A stretch of 64,000 bases of DNA, from assembly GCF_039545095.1 (NCBI RefSeq), contig NZ_BAABRS010000005.1, positions 62,001 through 126,000 on the forward strand, read 5' to 3'. This DNA is from Fodinibius salicampi (GTDB lineage: Bacteria > Bacteroidota > Rhodothermia > Balneolales > Balneolaceae). Made by a program: the position numbers and the translations under genes. Under the pieces are notes generated by a model. That model made no database searches, had not been told where the DNA came from, and saw only the letters and a program-made list of their open reading frames with translations. Shown here piece by piece: positions 1 to 7,941 of this stretch (positions within the stretch are counted from its first letter, which is position 1; each line of letters opens with the position of its first letter).

Positions 1-149
1 TGAATCAATATAAATTTATTGAAGAATTTAAGGATCAACCATCCGACCTGAAGAACAAAAAAATCGCCATCAGTTTTCTTGGAAATGAACTATGCCGGGG
101 CCGTGGCGGCGCCCGGTGTATGACAATGCCCATAGCAAGAGCTAAATAA
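1..149 (+). CDS. arcA: Arginine deiminase, C-terminal fragment
   Basis: Only the last 48 codons are inside the window; the reading frame starts at base 3 and stops with TAA at 147-149. Arginine deiminase hydrolyses arginine to citrulline and ammonia in the cytoplasm. The end of the peptide carries GNELCRGRGGARCMTMP, which matches the hallmark C-terminal segment of this family (RGRGGPRCM with the nucleophilic Cys). The arginine before that Cys follows Ala instead of the more usual Pro. Any amidinotransferase-fold relative with the same tail is an alternative, but the RGRGG-RCM block is characteristic of ArcA. Nothing can be said about its promoter or partners because they lie outside the window. 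The next gene starts 15 bases downstream on the same strand. Confidence 0.8.
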   Translation, partial: NQYKFIEEFKDQPSDLKNKKIAISFLGNELCRGRGGARCMTMPIARAK

Positions 150-163
150 ATTAACTTTTTACC

Positions 164-1405
164 TTGAATAACAAACCGACTCCACAACAACCGGAACAAT
201 CCTTTGACGAAGTACTCACTGAAACAGCATCACCCAATCGCCAACATTCTGGTTCAAAATCAGAATTCGATGGTAAAACTATTACAAAGCATGTAGTCCT
301 TTTCTTAGTCACTTTTGTATCTGTAGCCTTGGTGGGAGCCGGTTTTGTCGGCTTTAGTCCCTCTTTATTTCCTTTTGGATTGCCATCGTTGTCGGACTTC
401 TATCGGGGGCTGTTATTTTCGACGCTTTTGCTGGGGTTTTTAGGCGTCCATGAGTTCGGGCACTTTTTCGCGGCCCTTTATCATAAAATTAAAGTGACCC
501 TTCCCTACTTTATTCCGATACCATTGGGTATTGGAACCCTGGGAGCGGTTATCCGGATTAAACAAAAGATTAACGACTCCCATAAAATGTTTGATGTGGG
601 GGCTTCGGGTCCGCTGGCCGGATTTGTAATCTCACTGGCAATTCTATTGTATGGGTTTTCCACCCTCCCCGACCCGTCCTATATCCAAAATTTTGAGGGT
701 CATGAGGCCGTTAAAACATATGTAGCCGAACATGGGGTATTTCCGGAAGAACCTCCCGAAGAATCCGACGGAAACATCCTGGTTGTTGGCAACACCCTGC
801 TGTACGGATTTCTGGCCTCTTTCTTTGAGAATGTGCCTCCTATGTGGGAAATGTATCATTATCCCTTTTTGTTTGCCGGCTGGCTGGGACTCTTTTTTAC
901 GGCTTTGAACCTCATGCCACTGGGCCAATTGGATGGGGGACATATTCTATACTCCCTTATTGGCTTTCAAAAACATCGCACCGCGGCCCGCCTCTTCTTT
1001 GGACTGCTGGTCACACTGGCGGGGATAGAGGCCGTCCCCTTTATCCATGAAGCCCTTTCCGGTTATGAATTTGGATATGATCCGCTTAGCTGGCTCCTTT
1101 GGGGCGGTATTTTATTTTTACTCCTTCGAAGAGCCTTCCACGACGACCACCAGTGGATAGCTCCCGTATTGGCTATTTCAATGGGACTTGCAGCAGGTTA
1201 CCTCTACTTTTTTGCTGGGGGCATTAATACGTCAAGCTCCATGATATGGGTAGTATGGTCATTTTTCACAGCCTACCTGGTGGGGGTTGAGCATCCGCCT
1301 GCACTATACGAGCAGCCGCTGGATCCCACGCGCACCTTTTTAGGTTGGCTAAGTATGGCTATTTTTCTGCTTTGCATAAGTCCCAACCCGCTCTATTTAA
1401 TATAA
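164..1405 (+). CDS. Site-2-protease-like M50 membrane metalloprotease
   Basis: A 413-residue multi-pass membrane protein of the M50 (site-2 protease, plant EGY-like) family, which cleaves substrates within the membrane. The zinc site is visible: HEFGH at about residues 96-100 inside a hydrophobic helix, and the distal ligand motif LGQLDGGH ending near residue 260. Hydrophobic segments at about 43-64, 82-105, 147-166, 236-252, 272-290 and four more at the C-terminus give a polytopic topology. The hydrophilic first 40 residues are probably cytoplasmic. The only plausible start in frame is the TTG at 164; the first internal Met is near residue 142, past the active site. It lies just after arcA and 59 bases before a lipoprotein gene. 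Substrate unknown. Confidence 0.88.
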   Translation: MNNKPTPQQPEQSFDEVLTETASPNRQHSGSKSEFDGKTITKHVVLFLVTFVSVALVGAGFVGFSPSLFPFGLPSLSDFYRGLLFSTLLLGFLGVHEFGHFFAALYHKIKVTLPYFIPIPLGIGTLGAVIRIKQKINDSHKMFDVGASGPLAGFVISLAILLYGFSTLPDPSYIQNFEGHEAVKTYVAEHGVFPEEPPEESDGNILVVGNTLLYGFLASFFENVPPMWEMYHYPFLFAGWLGLFFTALNLMPLGQLDGGHILYSLIGFQKHRTAARLFFGLLVTLAGIEAVPFIHEALSGYEFGYDPLSWLLWGGILFLLLRRAFHDDHQWIAPVLAISMGLAAGYLYFFAGGINTSSSMIWVVWSFFTAYLVGVEHPPALYEQPLDPTRTFLGWLSMAIFLLCISPNPLYLI

Positions 1406-1464
1406 ATCTTTTCTGTTATCTTTAGTTTTAACTGTTTAATTAATCTTATAAATAGGATCTTTTC

Positions 1465-1884
1465 ATGCGTTTTTTCTCTCTAATTCTTCTCTCTCTACTC
1501 TTTGTTTCCTGCTCCAGCTCCACACCCGAAAATATTTCCAAAAGTGTGGATCAATATATAGCCGAAGACAATTATCAGACGGCTCTTGAGTTACTTAACA
1601 ATGCAGATCCCGATCAAACAGATGCGGATTTAACTAAACTTCAAGAGAAGACATACCTGAATTACGGACTTTACCTGGAATATCGGGGACCCGAAGACAG
1701 TAGTATGCGTGACCGAATGACCTCAGCGTTGGAACAATTTATAAAAGTATTGAATATCAATCCCAACAATGAAAAAGCACGATCTGAGATCCAGCAGATT
1801 ATGAGTATTTATGAAACCATGCCCGATCGATCGCCCGGTGAATCTATTATGGAAGACCTTCGCAAACTGGGATTTGATTACTAA
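1465..1884 (+). CDS. Small predicted lipoprotein with TPR-like helices
   Basis: A 139-residue protein starting with a short hydrophobic signal (MRFFSLILLSLLFVSC) that ends in a lipobox-like FVSC, so the mature N-terminus is probably lipidated Cys16. The rest is helical and hydrophilic and contains DNYQTALELLNNADP and a segment ending VLNINPNNEKA, both typical of tetratricopeptide-repeat helices. A scaffold role in the periplasm or at the inner face of the outer membrane is inference. No enzyme motif is visible. It lies between the M50 protease and smpB on the same strand and may be co-transcribed with the protease. I do not recognise a named family. Confidence 0.7.
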   Translation: MRFFSLILLSLLFVSCSSSTPENISKSVDQYIAEDNYQTALELLNNADPDQTDADLTKLQEKTYLNYGLYLEYRGPEDSSMRDRMTSALEQFIKVLNINPNNEKARSEIQQIMSIYETMPDRSPGESIMEDLRKLGFDY

Positions 1885-1966
1885 ACCAGCCAGCAGCTTT
1901 CAGTTATTTGCTATTAGCATGTACTTTTTTTGCATAACGAACTGAATCCTTACATTTTTTTCTACT

Positions 1967-2434
1967 ATGGCTACGAACACTCCGACCATAAAAAACCGTA
2001 AAGCTCGATACGAGTATCATATTGAGGAAACCTATGAGGCCGGTATCGTACTTAAAGGGACAGAAGTAAAATCTCTTCGAAACGGCAATGCCAGCCTTAA
2101 TGAATCTTTTGCCATGCTACAGGATGGTGAAGTATGGCTGCGTGATATGTATATAAAACCCTATAAACAAGGTTCTTATGCAAACCACGATGAGCGGCGT
2201 CCCCGCAAACTACTGCTCAATAAAAGAGAAATCGCCGAGCTCGATAAAGCCATCGATCAGAAAGGATATACCCTTATTCCCTTGAAACTATATTTTAAAA
2301 AGGGATATGCTAAGGTCCTGCTGGGTATTGCCAAAGGGAAACAGAAGCACGATAAGCGCGAGGATATCAAAGAGCGCGATGTAAAACGCGAATTGAATCG
2401 TAAGTATAAAGGCACCTATAAAGTAAATATGTAA
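1967..2434 (+). CDS. smpB: SsrA-binding protein SmpB
   Basis: A 155-residue protein matching SmpB over its full length. SmpB binds tmRNA and delivers it to stalled ribosomes for trans-translation. Visible hallmarks are the N-terminal KNRKARYEYHIEETYEAGI, the VLKGTEVKSLRNG block, KLLLNKREIAEL, the LKLYFKKGYAKVLLGIAKGKQKHDKRE core, and the basic tail that enters the decoding centre. Length is normal for the family. The tmRNA gene (ssrA) was not seen in this window. The gene ends 11 bases before the MtfA-like gene, so the two are probably one transcription unit. Confidence 0.97.
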   Translation: MATNTPTIKNRKARYEYHIEETYEAGIVLKGTEVKSLRNGNASLNESFAMLQDGEVWLRDMYIKPYKQGSYANHDERRPRKLLLNKREIAELDKAIDQKGYTLIPLKLYFKKGYAKVLLGIAKGKQKHDKREDIKERDVKRELNRKYKGTYKVNM

Positions 2435-2445
2435 CGGAGCAACTC

Positions 2446-3228
2446 ATGTTCGGGTTTAAAAAATGGCGCCGTAAACGACTAATGAAGAAGCCCTTTCCTG
2501 ACCAATGGGATGCTCTCCTTAATCGGAATGTACCATATATACAACATCTCCCTTCCAACCTGCAGGCCAAACTGAAAGGCCTCGTACATGTTTTTATAGA
2601 TGAAAAAAAATTCGAAGGTTGTGCCGGACTTGAAATTACCGATGAAATACGGGTAACTATTGCGGCCCAGGCTTCCATTTTGATGCTGGGTATTGATGAC
2701 CTTTCCTCTTTCTATAATGACCTTCGATCGGTACTGGTATATCCCAAACCTTATGTCGTTAAAATTAAAAGCCGCCATAACAGCTTTTTTGTACAGGAGG
2801 GATTCCAGCGACGGCGCGGCGAGGCATGGTCGCGCGGCCATGTGGTCTTGGCCTGGAATGAAGTTAAAAAGGGTGCTTCCGATATCCATGACGGACAGAA
2901 CCTGGCTTTCCACGAGTTTGCTCATCAGCTGGATTACGAATATGGTGCTACCGACCAGGTAGAGAACAATTATAACAATGAATCACACTTCCTATCTTGG
3001 GCACGGGTGGTCGGCAGCGAATACCAGAAACTTCTTCAGGCTATAAAACGAGACCAGAAAACCCTCATTGACGACTATGGGGGCACTAACTTAGCCGAAT
3101 TTTTTGCCGTCATTACAGAATGCTTCTTTGAGAAGCCGCGCGAGCTAAAAGAGAAACACCCCGATTTATATCAGCAGCTACAAAATTTTTACCAGCAGGA
3201 TCCCGCTTCCTATATTACAGTATCCTGA
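2446..3228 (+). CDS. mtfA: MtfA-like zinc peptidase (M90)
   Basis: A 260-residue cytoplasmic protein of the MtfA (YeeI, Mlc titration factor A) family. In E. coli the family member binds the Mlc repressor and has aminopeptidase activity. The zinc motif HEFAHQLD is at about residues 156-163, and the downstream NLAEFFAVITECFFEKP segment supplies the usual third ligand Glu. The N-terminal basic stretch FKKWRRKRLMKKPFP is common in this family. It follows smpB by 11 bases. No Mlc or glucose PTS gene is seen nearby, so its regulatory partner in this organism is unknown. Confidence 0.92.
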   Translation: MFGFKKWRRKRLMKKPFPDQWDALLNRNVPYIQHLPSNLQAKLKGLVHVFIDEKKFEGCAGLEITDEIRVTIAAQASILMLGIDDLSSFYNDLRSVLVYPKPYVVKIKSRHNSFFVQEGFQRRRGEAWSRGHVVLAWNEVKKGASDIHDGQNLAFHEFAHQLDYEYGATDQVENNYNNESHFLSWARVVGSEYQKLLQAIKRDQKTLIDDYGGTNLAEFFAVITECFFEKPRELKEKHPDLYQQLQNFYQQDPASYITVS

Positions 3229-3248
3229 TAACTTTTTTCCTGCAAAAG

Positions 3249-3758
3249 CTAGCGAAGCGGAGCATTGGCGCTTAATTCCGGACTATTTTTCAGGGTTTGA
3301 AAAACCACGCAATATCGCTCGGTTAGCTCAATTAACTTTTCAACCTTCTTGGGAGGTGCATCTGTATCCAGATCAAAAGTCATGTTTATGGATTTGAATC
3401 CCACCGGTGATTCGCGCGATACGCCCAGCGTTCCCCGAAAATCCAGCAGACCTTCGGCTTTTACCGTACCTTTGTGAATCGTGATATCCATAGCCGTAGC
3501 TACCGACTTTAATGTAACACCGGCGCATGCCACTAATGCTTCCAAAAGCATATCACCCGAACAAGCTTGTGATCCATCTCCGCCTGTCGCCGGATGAAGT
3601 CCGGCCTCTGCAATTCCCGCATCAGTTTCAACCTTGCAGGAAATATCATCTGATCCCACCTCTCCTTCCGCGTGGAGCACCACTTCGGCTTTTTGAGGGT
3701 TTTCTTGGTATTCTTCTTTCAAGGGCCGTTGAAGTTCGCGCAGTTCTTTAGAATCCAT
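3249..3758 (-). CDS. OsmC-family peroxidase-like protein
   Basis: A 169-residue OsmC/Ohr-superfamily protein, a thiol peroxidase family that reduces organic hydroperoxides or handles persulfides. The two conserved cysteines are present in the expected contexts: ALVACAGVTLKSVA in the long helix and ERYCVVFQTLKNSPEL near the C-terminus. The N-terminal 25 residues (LRELQRPLKEEYQENPQKA) form a short extension often seen in the YhfA-like branch. It is convergent with mtfA, 20 bases apart, and stands alone as a transcription unit. Which OsmC subclass it belongs to cannot be settled by eye. Confidence 0.88.
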   Translation of the reverse strand: MDSKELRELQRPLKEEYQENPQKAEVVLHAEGEVGSDDISCKVETDAGIAEAGLHPATGGDGSQACSGDMLLEALVACAGVTLKSVATAMDITIHKGTVKAEGLLDFRGTLGVSRESPVGFKSINMTFDLDTDAPPKKVEKLIELTERYCVVFQTLKNSPELSANAPLR

Positions 3759-3880
3759 AGCTTTTGCTTAATATTCCTAAATTGTTTTGAAGACCTAGTT
3801 CTTATTTATTAATAAAGCCTATTGTCCTGTTAAATAAAAACATGTTTAACTAAACTCTTCCTGTATTAATATTAAATAAC

Positions 3881-3909
3881 AAAAGGCCGTCCTCCCCGGA
3901 CGGCCTTTT
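3881..3909 (-). terminator. Terminator downstream of rnpB
   Basis: A GC-rich inverted repeat (AAAAGGCCGTCC / GGACGGCCTTTT) with a loop of a few bases. On the minus strand it follows the 3' end of RNase P RNA by about 12 bases and runs into a T-rich stretch. It is symmetric, so it could also act on the plus strand. Confidence 0.85.
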
Positions 3910-3921
3910 CATGTAGAAATA

Positions 3922-4277
3922 AGGGATAACCTGTAAGCCGAATTCTGTATCCGCCGGTTGGCGGATGGCAATCATTTATCTGCATCCCGGATCACTCCGG
4001 AATAACTAGCACTCCACCCGACCGTAATACGACAAGCAGCGCACGGCCTGCATGAGCTTGCACCCCGTGAGGTTTACCAAGCCTCTCCCGATTACTCGGC
4101 AGAACGGTGAGCTCTTACCTCACCTTTTCACCCTTATCCACCGACTGGCGGACGGTCTGTTTTCTGTGGCACTAGCTGTCCGGTTACCCGGACCTTCCTG
4201 TTAGGAAGCACGGCGCTTGTTGGTGTTCGGACTTTCCTCCCTGGCACAAATGTGCGGGGGCGATTGCCCGGTCATCC
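3922..4277 (-). ncRNA. rnpB: RNase P RNA (M1 RNA), type A
   Basis: The catalytic RNA of RNase P, which matures tRNA 5' ends. On the minus strand the conserved CR-I block (GAGGAAAGTCCGAAC) appears near the 5' end, followed by the TAACAGGAAGGTCCGGGTAACC region, AAAACAGACCG, GGGTGAAAAGGTG, GTAAGAGCTCACCG, the GTAAACC block, and the 3' end with AGAATTCGGCTTACAGGTTA. The length of about 355 nt fits a type A RNase P RNA. The exact ends are estimated from the terminal pairing of GGATGACC-type sequence and may be off by a few bases. It is followed on its own strand by a GC-rich terminator. Confidence 0.96.
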
Positions 4278-4314
4278 CAATAAATACGAATATGCTCTTT
4301 ATAACTTTTAAAAC

Positions 4315-4355
4315 AAAAAAGATGTACAAAATCGTTTACTGATTGTACATCTTTT
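4315..4355 (-). terminator. Terminator of the coiled-coil gene
   Basis: A 13-bp perfect inverted repeat (AAAAGATGTACAA / TTGTACATCTTTT), read on the minus strand, ending in a run of T. It lies 26 bases after the stop codon of the coiled-coil gene at 4381 and separates that transcript from rnpB. Confidence 0.9.
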
Positions 4356-4380
4356 GCAAAAAGGATAAGTGTATAAGCCG

Positions 4381-5115
4381 TTATAGAGAAAGCTGCTCTT
4401 TAGCCTTCTTAAAAAAGGAGGGGTGTACTACAATACGACCACTATTTTCATCGATAATGATCTTGTTCTTATGGCGCACTTCCACCTGTGTTTGCGGAGG
4501 CAGCGCCATACCCAAAGCTGCTCCCTTTTCCATAGGTACCACGGCTAATCCATTAGATAGACCTTCCCGGAGTCGCTTATAGCTTCGCAGATAACGGTCA
4601 TTGATATTTTCTTCAACCTCCTTCCGCTTTGACAGAAGCATTTCCTCCTCTTCTTCCGTTTCTTTAACCACTTTCTCGAGATTTTTCTTCTTTTCCTTAT
4701 AAAGTTCCTCGATATCATCAAGCTGTTCCTGGGCTTCCTCTATCTCGGGATCGATCTCTTCAAGGCGGTTTTCGATCTCCTCTTTGCGCGATTCGGCATT
4801 CTCAATGATCTGCTTCTGAGATTCAATCTCCTTGGTCAGCGCATCGTATTCACGGTTATTCCGAACCGACATCTGCTGTTCTTCATATTTATCCATCTTA
4901 TTGTTGGCATCCTTAATCTCCAACTCAAGATTATCCCGCTCTACCTGCAGGCTTTTCTTCTCCTCCTCAAGTCGGTCAATCTTAGCTTCGTGTCGGTTGA
5001 TATCCGTTTCAATATCAAGAACCTCCTCCGGCAAATCCCCCCGTAACTGTTTCAGCTCATCGATTCTGCTGTCTATATATTGAAGATTCGTTAACTGTTG
5101 AAGTACTTCTTCCAT
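4381..5115 (-). CDS. Coiled-coil protein with degenerate C-terminal zinc ribbon (DUF164/zf-RING_7 type)
   Basis: A 244-residue protein made of a long antiparallel coiled coil (about residues 5-185, dense in E/K/R/L heptads such as RLEEEKKSLQ and IENRLEEIDPEIEEA) followed by a small beta domain. It matches the family usually annotated as C4-type zinc-ribbon protein, found next to Nif3/YbgI genes. In that family the last domain has two CxxC pairs, around PPQ and before GRI. Here the equivalent segments read GAALGMALPPQ and IIIDENSGRIVV, so all four cysteines are missing although the PPQ and GRI landmarks remain. Zinc binding is therefore unlikely. The gene starts 34 bases after the end of nif3 and shares its strand, so it is probably the second gene of that operon. 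A terminator follows. Function unknown. Confidence 0.87.
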   Translation of the reverse strand: MEEVLQQLTNLQYIDSRIDELKQLRGDLPEEVLDIETDINRHEAKIDRLEEEKKSLQVERDNLELEIKDANNKMDKYEEQQMSVRNNREYDALTKEIESQKQIIENAESRKEEIENRLEEIDPEIEEAQEQLDDIEELYKEKKKNLEKVVKETEEEEEMLLSKRKEVEENINDRYLRSYKRLREGLSNGLAVVPMEKGAALGMALPPQTQVEVRHKNKIIIDENSGRIVVHPSFFKKAKEQLSL

Positions 5116-5149
5116 AGATTGGTTTATTCGTCGTTTATTCCTGCGGATT

Positions 5150-6190
5150 TTATTTATGATCAGGTATAAAAACCTGCATTGGGTTGGTGGTTACATTGGT
5201 CTCAAGAACCTGAATATTCTCAAAAGCTTCGCTCAGTTCCTGCTGAAGAGCCGCCACCATCGGCACTTCACTTTCATAGTGGCCTACGTCGACCAGTAAA
5301 AAATTCTCGGTATCTGTGAAATAATCATGATATTTAATATCTGCGGTAATAAAAGCCTGAGCTCCTTCTGCGATAGCCTTGCGAGCAAGGGAAACACCGG
5401 CGCCTCCACAAACAGCTACCTTTTTTATACGTTCTGCAGAGCCAGAAAACCGAACAGCCTTCACTCCCAGTGCTTCTGATACAACTTCCAAAAAATTTTG
5501 CTGAGTTAACCCTTTATCGCGATAAAAACCGACAACTCCCATTCCTACATTATTAGAGGGACTTGCTACATCCATAAGCTGGAAACTACCACGATCCAGC
5601 AACCCATTCTTCTTCAATTCCTTCTTAAGGTCACCAACATTGTGTTCATCAATAATAGCTTCATAAGTATGCTGGTCGTCTTTTCTTCCCGCAACTTGGT
5701 AATAATGAGCCTCTTCGGCAGAATAGTAATTCAATAGTTTTAAAACTGAATCACTATCTGAGTGGTTTGTTGTTAATACTATTTTTCGGCTAATATTATA
5801 GTTGCTATCCAGAAATTTCAAATTTTCCAGCTGTAGTTCTTTAGCCAATACAAAGGAAACCCCGTCAAGTGCAGCATCCAAATTAGTGTGGACAGCAATA
5901 ACAGCAATATCGTTCTTAATAAGTTCATAAATGATCTTACCCTGCTCACTTGTAGGATTTATTCGATCAATGCTTTTAAAAATAAGAGGGTGATGAGCGA
6001 CGATAAGATTACATTCTTGCTCAATTGCTTCTTCTACTATCTCAAGGGTAACATCAAGACAGGTTAAAATACGAGAAACCGGCTGGTTGGGATTCCCGAT
6101 TAATAGTCCAACATTATCGTAGTCGAGCTTGGTACTGGGCGGAGCCCACTGGTGTAGGAAGGTGGAAATATGCTGAACCTGTGTGTTCAT
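5150..6190 (-). CDS. Nif3-like dinuclear metal-centre protein
   Basis: A 346-residue member of the Nif3/YbgI/YqfO family, whose members form toroidal hexamers with a dinuclear metal site. Hallmarks are DNVGLLIGNP near residues 25-34, the metal-binding IVAHHPLIFKSI (about 63-74), VHTNLDAALDG, and the C-terminal ITADIKYHDYF and DVGHYESE blocks that supply the rest of the metal ligands. The central insert (about residues 130-225) is the CutA-like domain of the longer YqfO-type members, which fits the length. It is the first gene of a two-gene unit with the coiled-coil protein. A role as a GTP cyclohydrolase-like or metal chaperone protein is suggested for relatives but unproven. Confidence 0.93.
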   Translation of the reverse strand: MNTQVQHISTFLHQWAPPSTKLDYDNVGLLIGNPNQPVSRILTCLDVTLEIVEEAIEQECNLIVAHHPLIFKSIDRINPTSEQGKIIYELIKNDIAVIAVHTNLDAALDGVSFVLAKELQLENLKFLDSNYNISRKIVLTTNHSDSDSVLKLLNYYSAEEAHYYQVAGRKDDQHTYEAIIDEHNVGDLKKELKKNGLLDRGSFQLMDVASPSNNVGMGVVGFYRDKGLTQQNFLEVVSEALGVKAVRFSGSAERIKKVAVCGGAGVSLARKAIAEGAQAFITADIKYHDYFTDTENFLLVDVGHYESEVPMVAALQQELSEAFENIQVLETNVTTNPMQVFIPDHK

Positions 6191-6439
6191 GCGGGCTATC
6201 GGCCTCCGTACTTTAGGGTTACGGTTTTAAAGCGCCTGAGCCGATCCGTACATAATTCAGAGTCGAAATATAAAATACTCAGCGTATGAATTATTAGTTG
6301 CGGTTCAATCCTTTAATCAGACCCGTAAAATAGCATTTTAATACCTTTCTTAAAAGCTTATTTTTAATATCATTCATTATCGGTTTCTAGTAATACTAAT
6401 CAACCGAGTCATTCATAAATACTAAAAGAAAACACCCGA

Positions 6440-7144
6440 ATGGGACAAGATATTTGTCAAAATATAGAAGATGTTTCTACGCGAATCCGAAAAGCCTGCA
6501 CCCGGGCTGACCGTGACCCTGAGGAAGTACAGCTCATTGCCATAAGTAAAATGAAACCCCTTGAAGATATCAAAACGGCCTTTGGCTGTGGACAACTTCA
6601 CTTCGGTGAAAACCGCGCCAAGGAGTTACAGGATAAGATGGAGGCCTATGAAGAAGACCAAATCCAGTGGCACATGGTTGGCAACCTGCAAACAAACAAA
6701 ATTAAGTATATGGTTAATCGCGTTAACTGGATTGACTCGGTTCCCAAATCAAAAACGCTGAGGGAAATTGAAAAACGTGCTTCCCGAATTGATCGCGTTA
6801 TCAATACCCTCATCCAGATCAATATTAGCGGAGAGGACCAAAAAAGTGGTTGCGAACCTGAAAATTTAGCTGATATTCTGGAATATGCCCAGGGCCTTGA
6901 ATACGTTCGCGTGCGTGGACTTATGGGAATGGCCACTTTTGTGGATAAGGATAAGGTCGAAAAGGTACGGCCGGAATTTCAACTACTCCGGGAAGTTCGG
7001 GATGAGCACCGCTCCTATGAGTGTAAAAATATTCAGCTGGATGAACTTTCTATGGGAATGACCAACGATATGGAAATTGCTATTGAGGAAGGATCTACCA
7101 TGGTACGCGTCGGCAGGGCCATCTTTGGAGAACGTAACTATTAA
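6440..7144 (+). CDS. yggS: PLP homeostasis protein YggS/YlmE
   Basis: A 234-residue cytoplasmic protein of the YggS/PROSC family, which binds pyridoxal phosphate and keeps free PLP and amino-acid pools in balance. The PLP lysine sits in LIAISKMKP (about Lys37). Other family blocks are HFGENRAKELQDKM, WHMVGNLQTNKIKY, QINISGEDQKSGC, RGLMGMATF, and the phosphate-binding end LSMGMTNDMEIAIEEGSTMVRVGRAIFG. Length is normal. It is followed, on the same strand, by two small membrane protein genes and a DivIVA-domain gene, the kind of neighbourhood seen around ylmE in Gram-positive bacteria. Confidence 0.96.
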   Translation: MGQDICQNIEDVSTRIRKACTRADRDPEEVQLIAISKMKPLEDIKTAFGCGQLHFGENRAKELQDKMEAYEEDQIQWHMVGNLQTNKIKYMVNRVNWIDSVPKSKTLREIEKRASRIDRVINTLIQINISGEDQKSGCEPENLADILEYAQGLEYVRVRGLMGMATFVDKDKVEKVRPEFQLLREVRDEHRSYECKNIQLDELSMGMTNDMEIAIEEGSTMVRVGRAIFGERNY

Positions 7145-7230
7145 GTATTAAAATCGTTATAAGAACCTTTCAATATCATTAAGATTTAGTACATTACAAC
7201 ACTGTATCGTTTAATTTAGAGTAATTCATT

Positions 7231-7542
7231 ATGGCAAGCTGGATCTGGGTACTTATACCATTAGCGGCAATCATCGGCGGACTTATTATTGAATACCAGA
7301 AGAATAAAATGACAATGATGAATCGCAGCCAACAGAATGAAGAAGAGGTTGACGAGTTAAACAAGGTGGTTAGTTCGCTAAAAGAACGTATCGAAAATCT
7401 GGAAGCGATTGCTGCCGCCGATCCCGAAGAGTTCTCCACTGGCCAAAAAAGCGGTACGAGTAAAATTGAAATTGACGATATAAAAAAGGAGAATAAACAG
7501 GAAGTTTCTGATATTGCAAACAAACGGAGGAACAAAGCATGA
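7231..7542 (+). CDS. Small PspB-like membrane protein 1
   Basis: A 103-residue protein with one N-terminal transmembrane segment (about residues 3-21, WIWVLIPLAAIIGGLII) and a cytoplasmic helical tail. The stretch VSSLKERIENLEAIAA resembles the signature of phage-shock protein B, where a similar RERIQALESI segment follows one membrane helix. PspB works with PspC to release PspA under membrane stress; that role here is inference only. Its stop overlaps the start of the next gene by 4 bases (ATGA), so the two are translationally coupled. No pspA or pspC is visible in the window. Confidence 0.72.
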   Translation: MASWIWVLIPLAAIIGGLIIEYQKNKMTMMNRSQQNEEEVDELNKVVSSLKERIENLEAIAAADPEEFSTGQKSGTSKIEIDDIKKENKQEVSDIANKRRNKA

Positions 7543-7895
7543 GTTTTGAAGAAATGGTTGTAGCCCTGGTAGGGGCAGTAGGCGCCTTTGCCCTGGTTGG
7601 GTTTTTAGCAGCTAAAATTATAGACCTCATCAAAACATGGATGAATCGTAACAAGAGCGGAATTTCCGAAAAAGATTTTAACCGTTTAGCGGAGGCGTTT
7701 ATAGAGTATAAAAAAGAAAGTAAGCGCCGAATCGAAAATCTTGAAGCAATTTTTGTGGATGATGAACCTGCTTCTCAGGAATCCTCAGCTAAAAACAATC
7801 GGATTGAAGCATCTAAGAATTCTATAGAGATAGATGAAAATAGGGAAGAATCTTCTTCCGAAAGCAGTGGACTGCGGAACATGCTCCACGACTAA
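7539..7895 (+). CDS. Small PspB-like membrane protein 2
   Basis: A 118-residue protein with one N-terminal transmembrane segment (about residues 7-30) and a charged tail. It shares with the preceding protein the layout of one membrane helix and the motif RRIENLEAIF, so the two look like diverged paralogues. The C-terminal 45 residues are polar, acidic and probably disordered (EIDENREESSSESSG). The ATG lies inside the end of the upstream gene, showing tight coupling. It precedes the DivIVA-domain gene by 46 bases. A link to membrane stress or to division is a guess from PspB resemblance and from the neighbours. Confidence 0.72.
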   Translation: MSFEEMVVALVGAVGAFALVGFLAAKIIDLIKTWMNRNKSGISEKDFNRLAEAFIEYKKESKRRIENLEAIFVDDEPASQESSAKNNRIEASKNSIEIDENREESSSESSGLRNMLHD

Positions 7896-7941
7896 TGACT
7901 TTAACTACAATAAACTAACTTCCTGACTTTAGCGTATTGTT

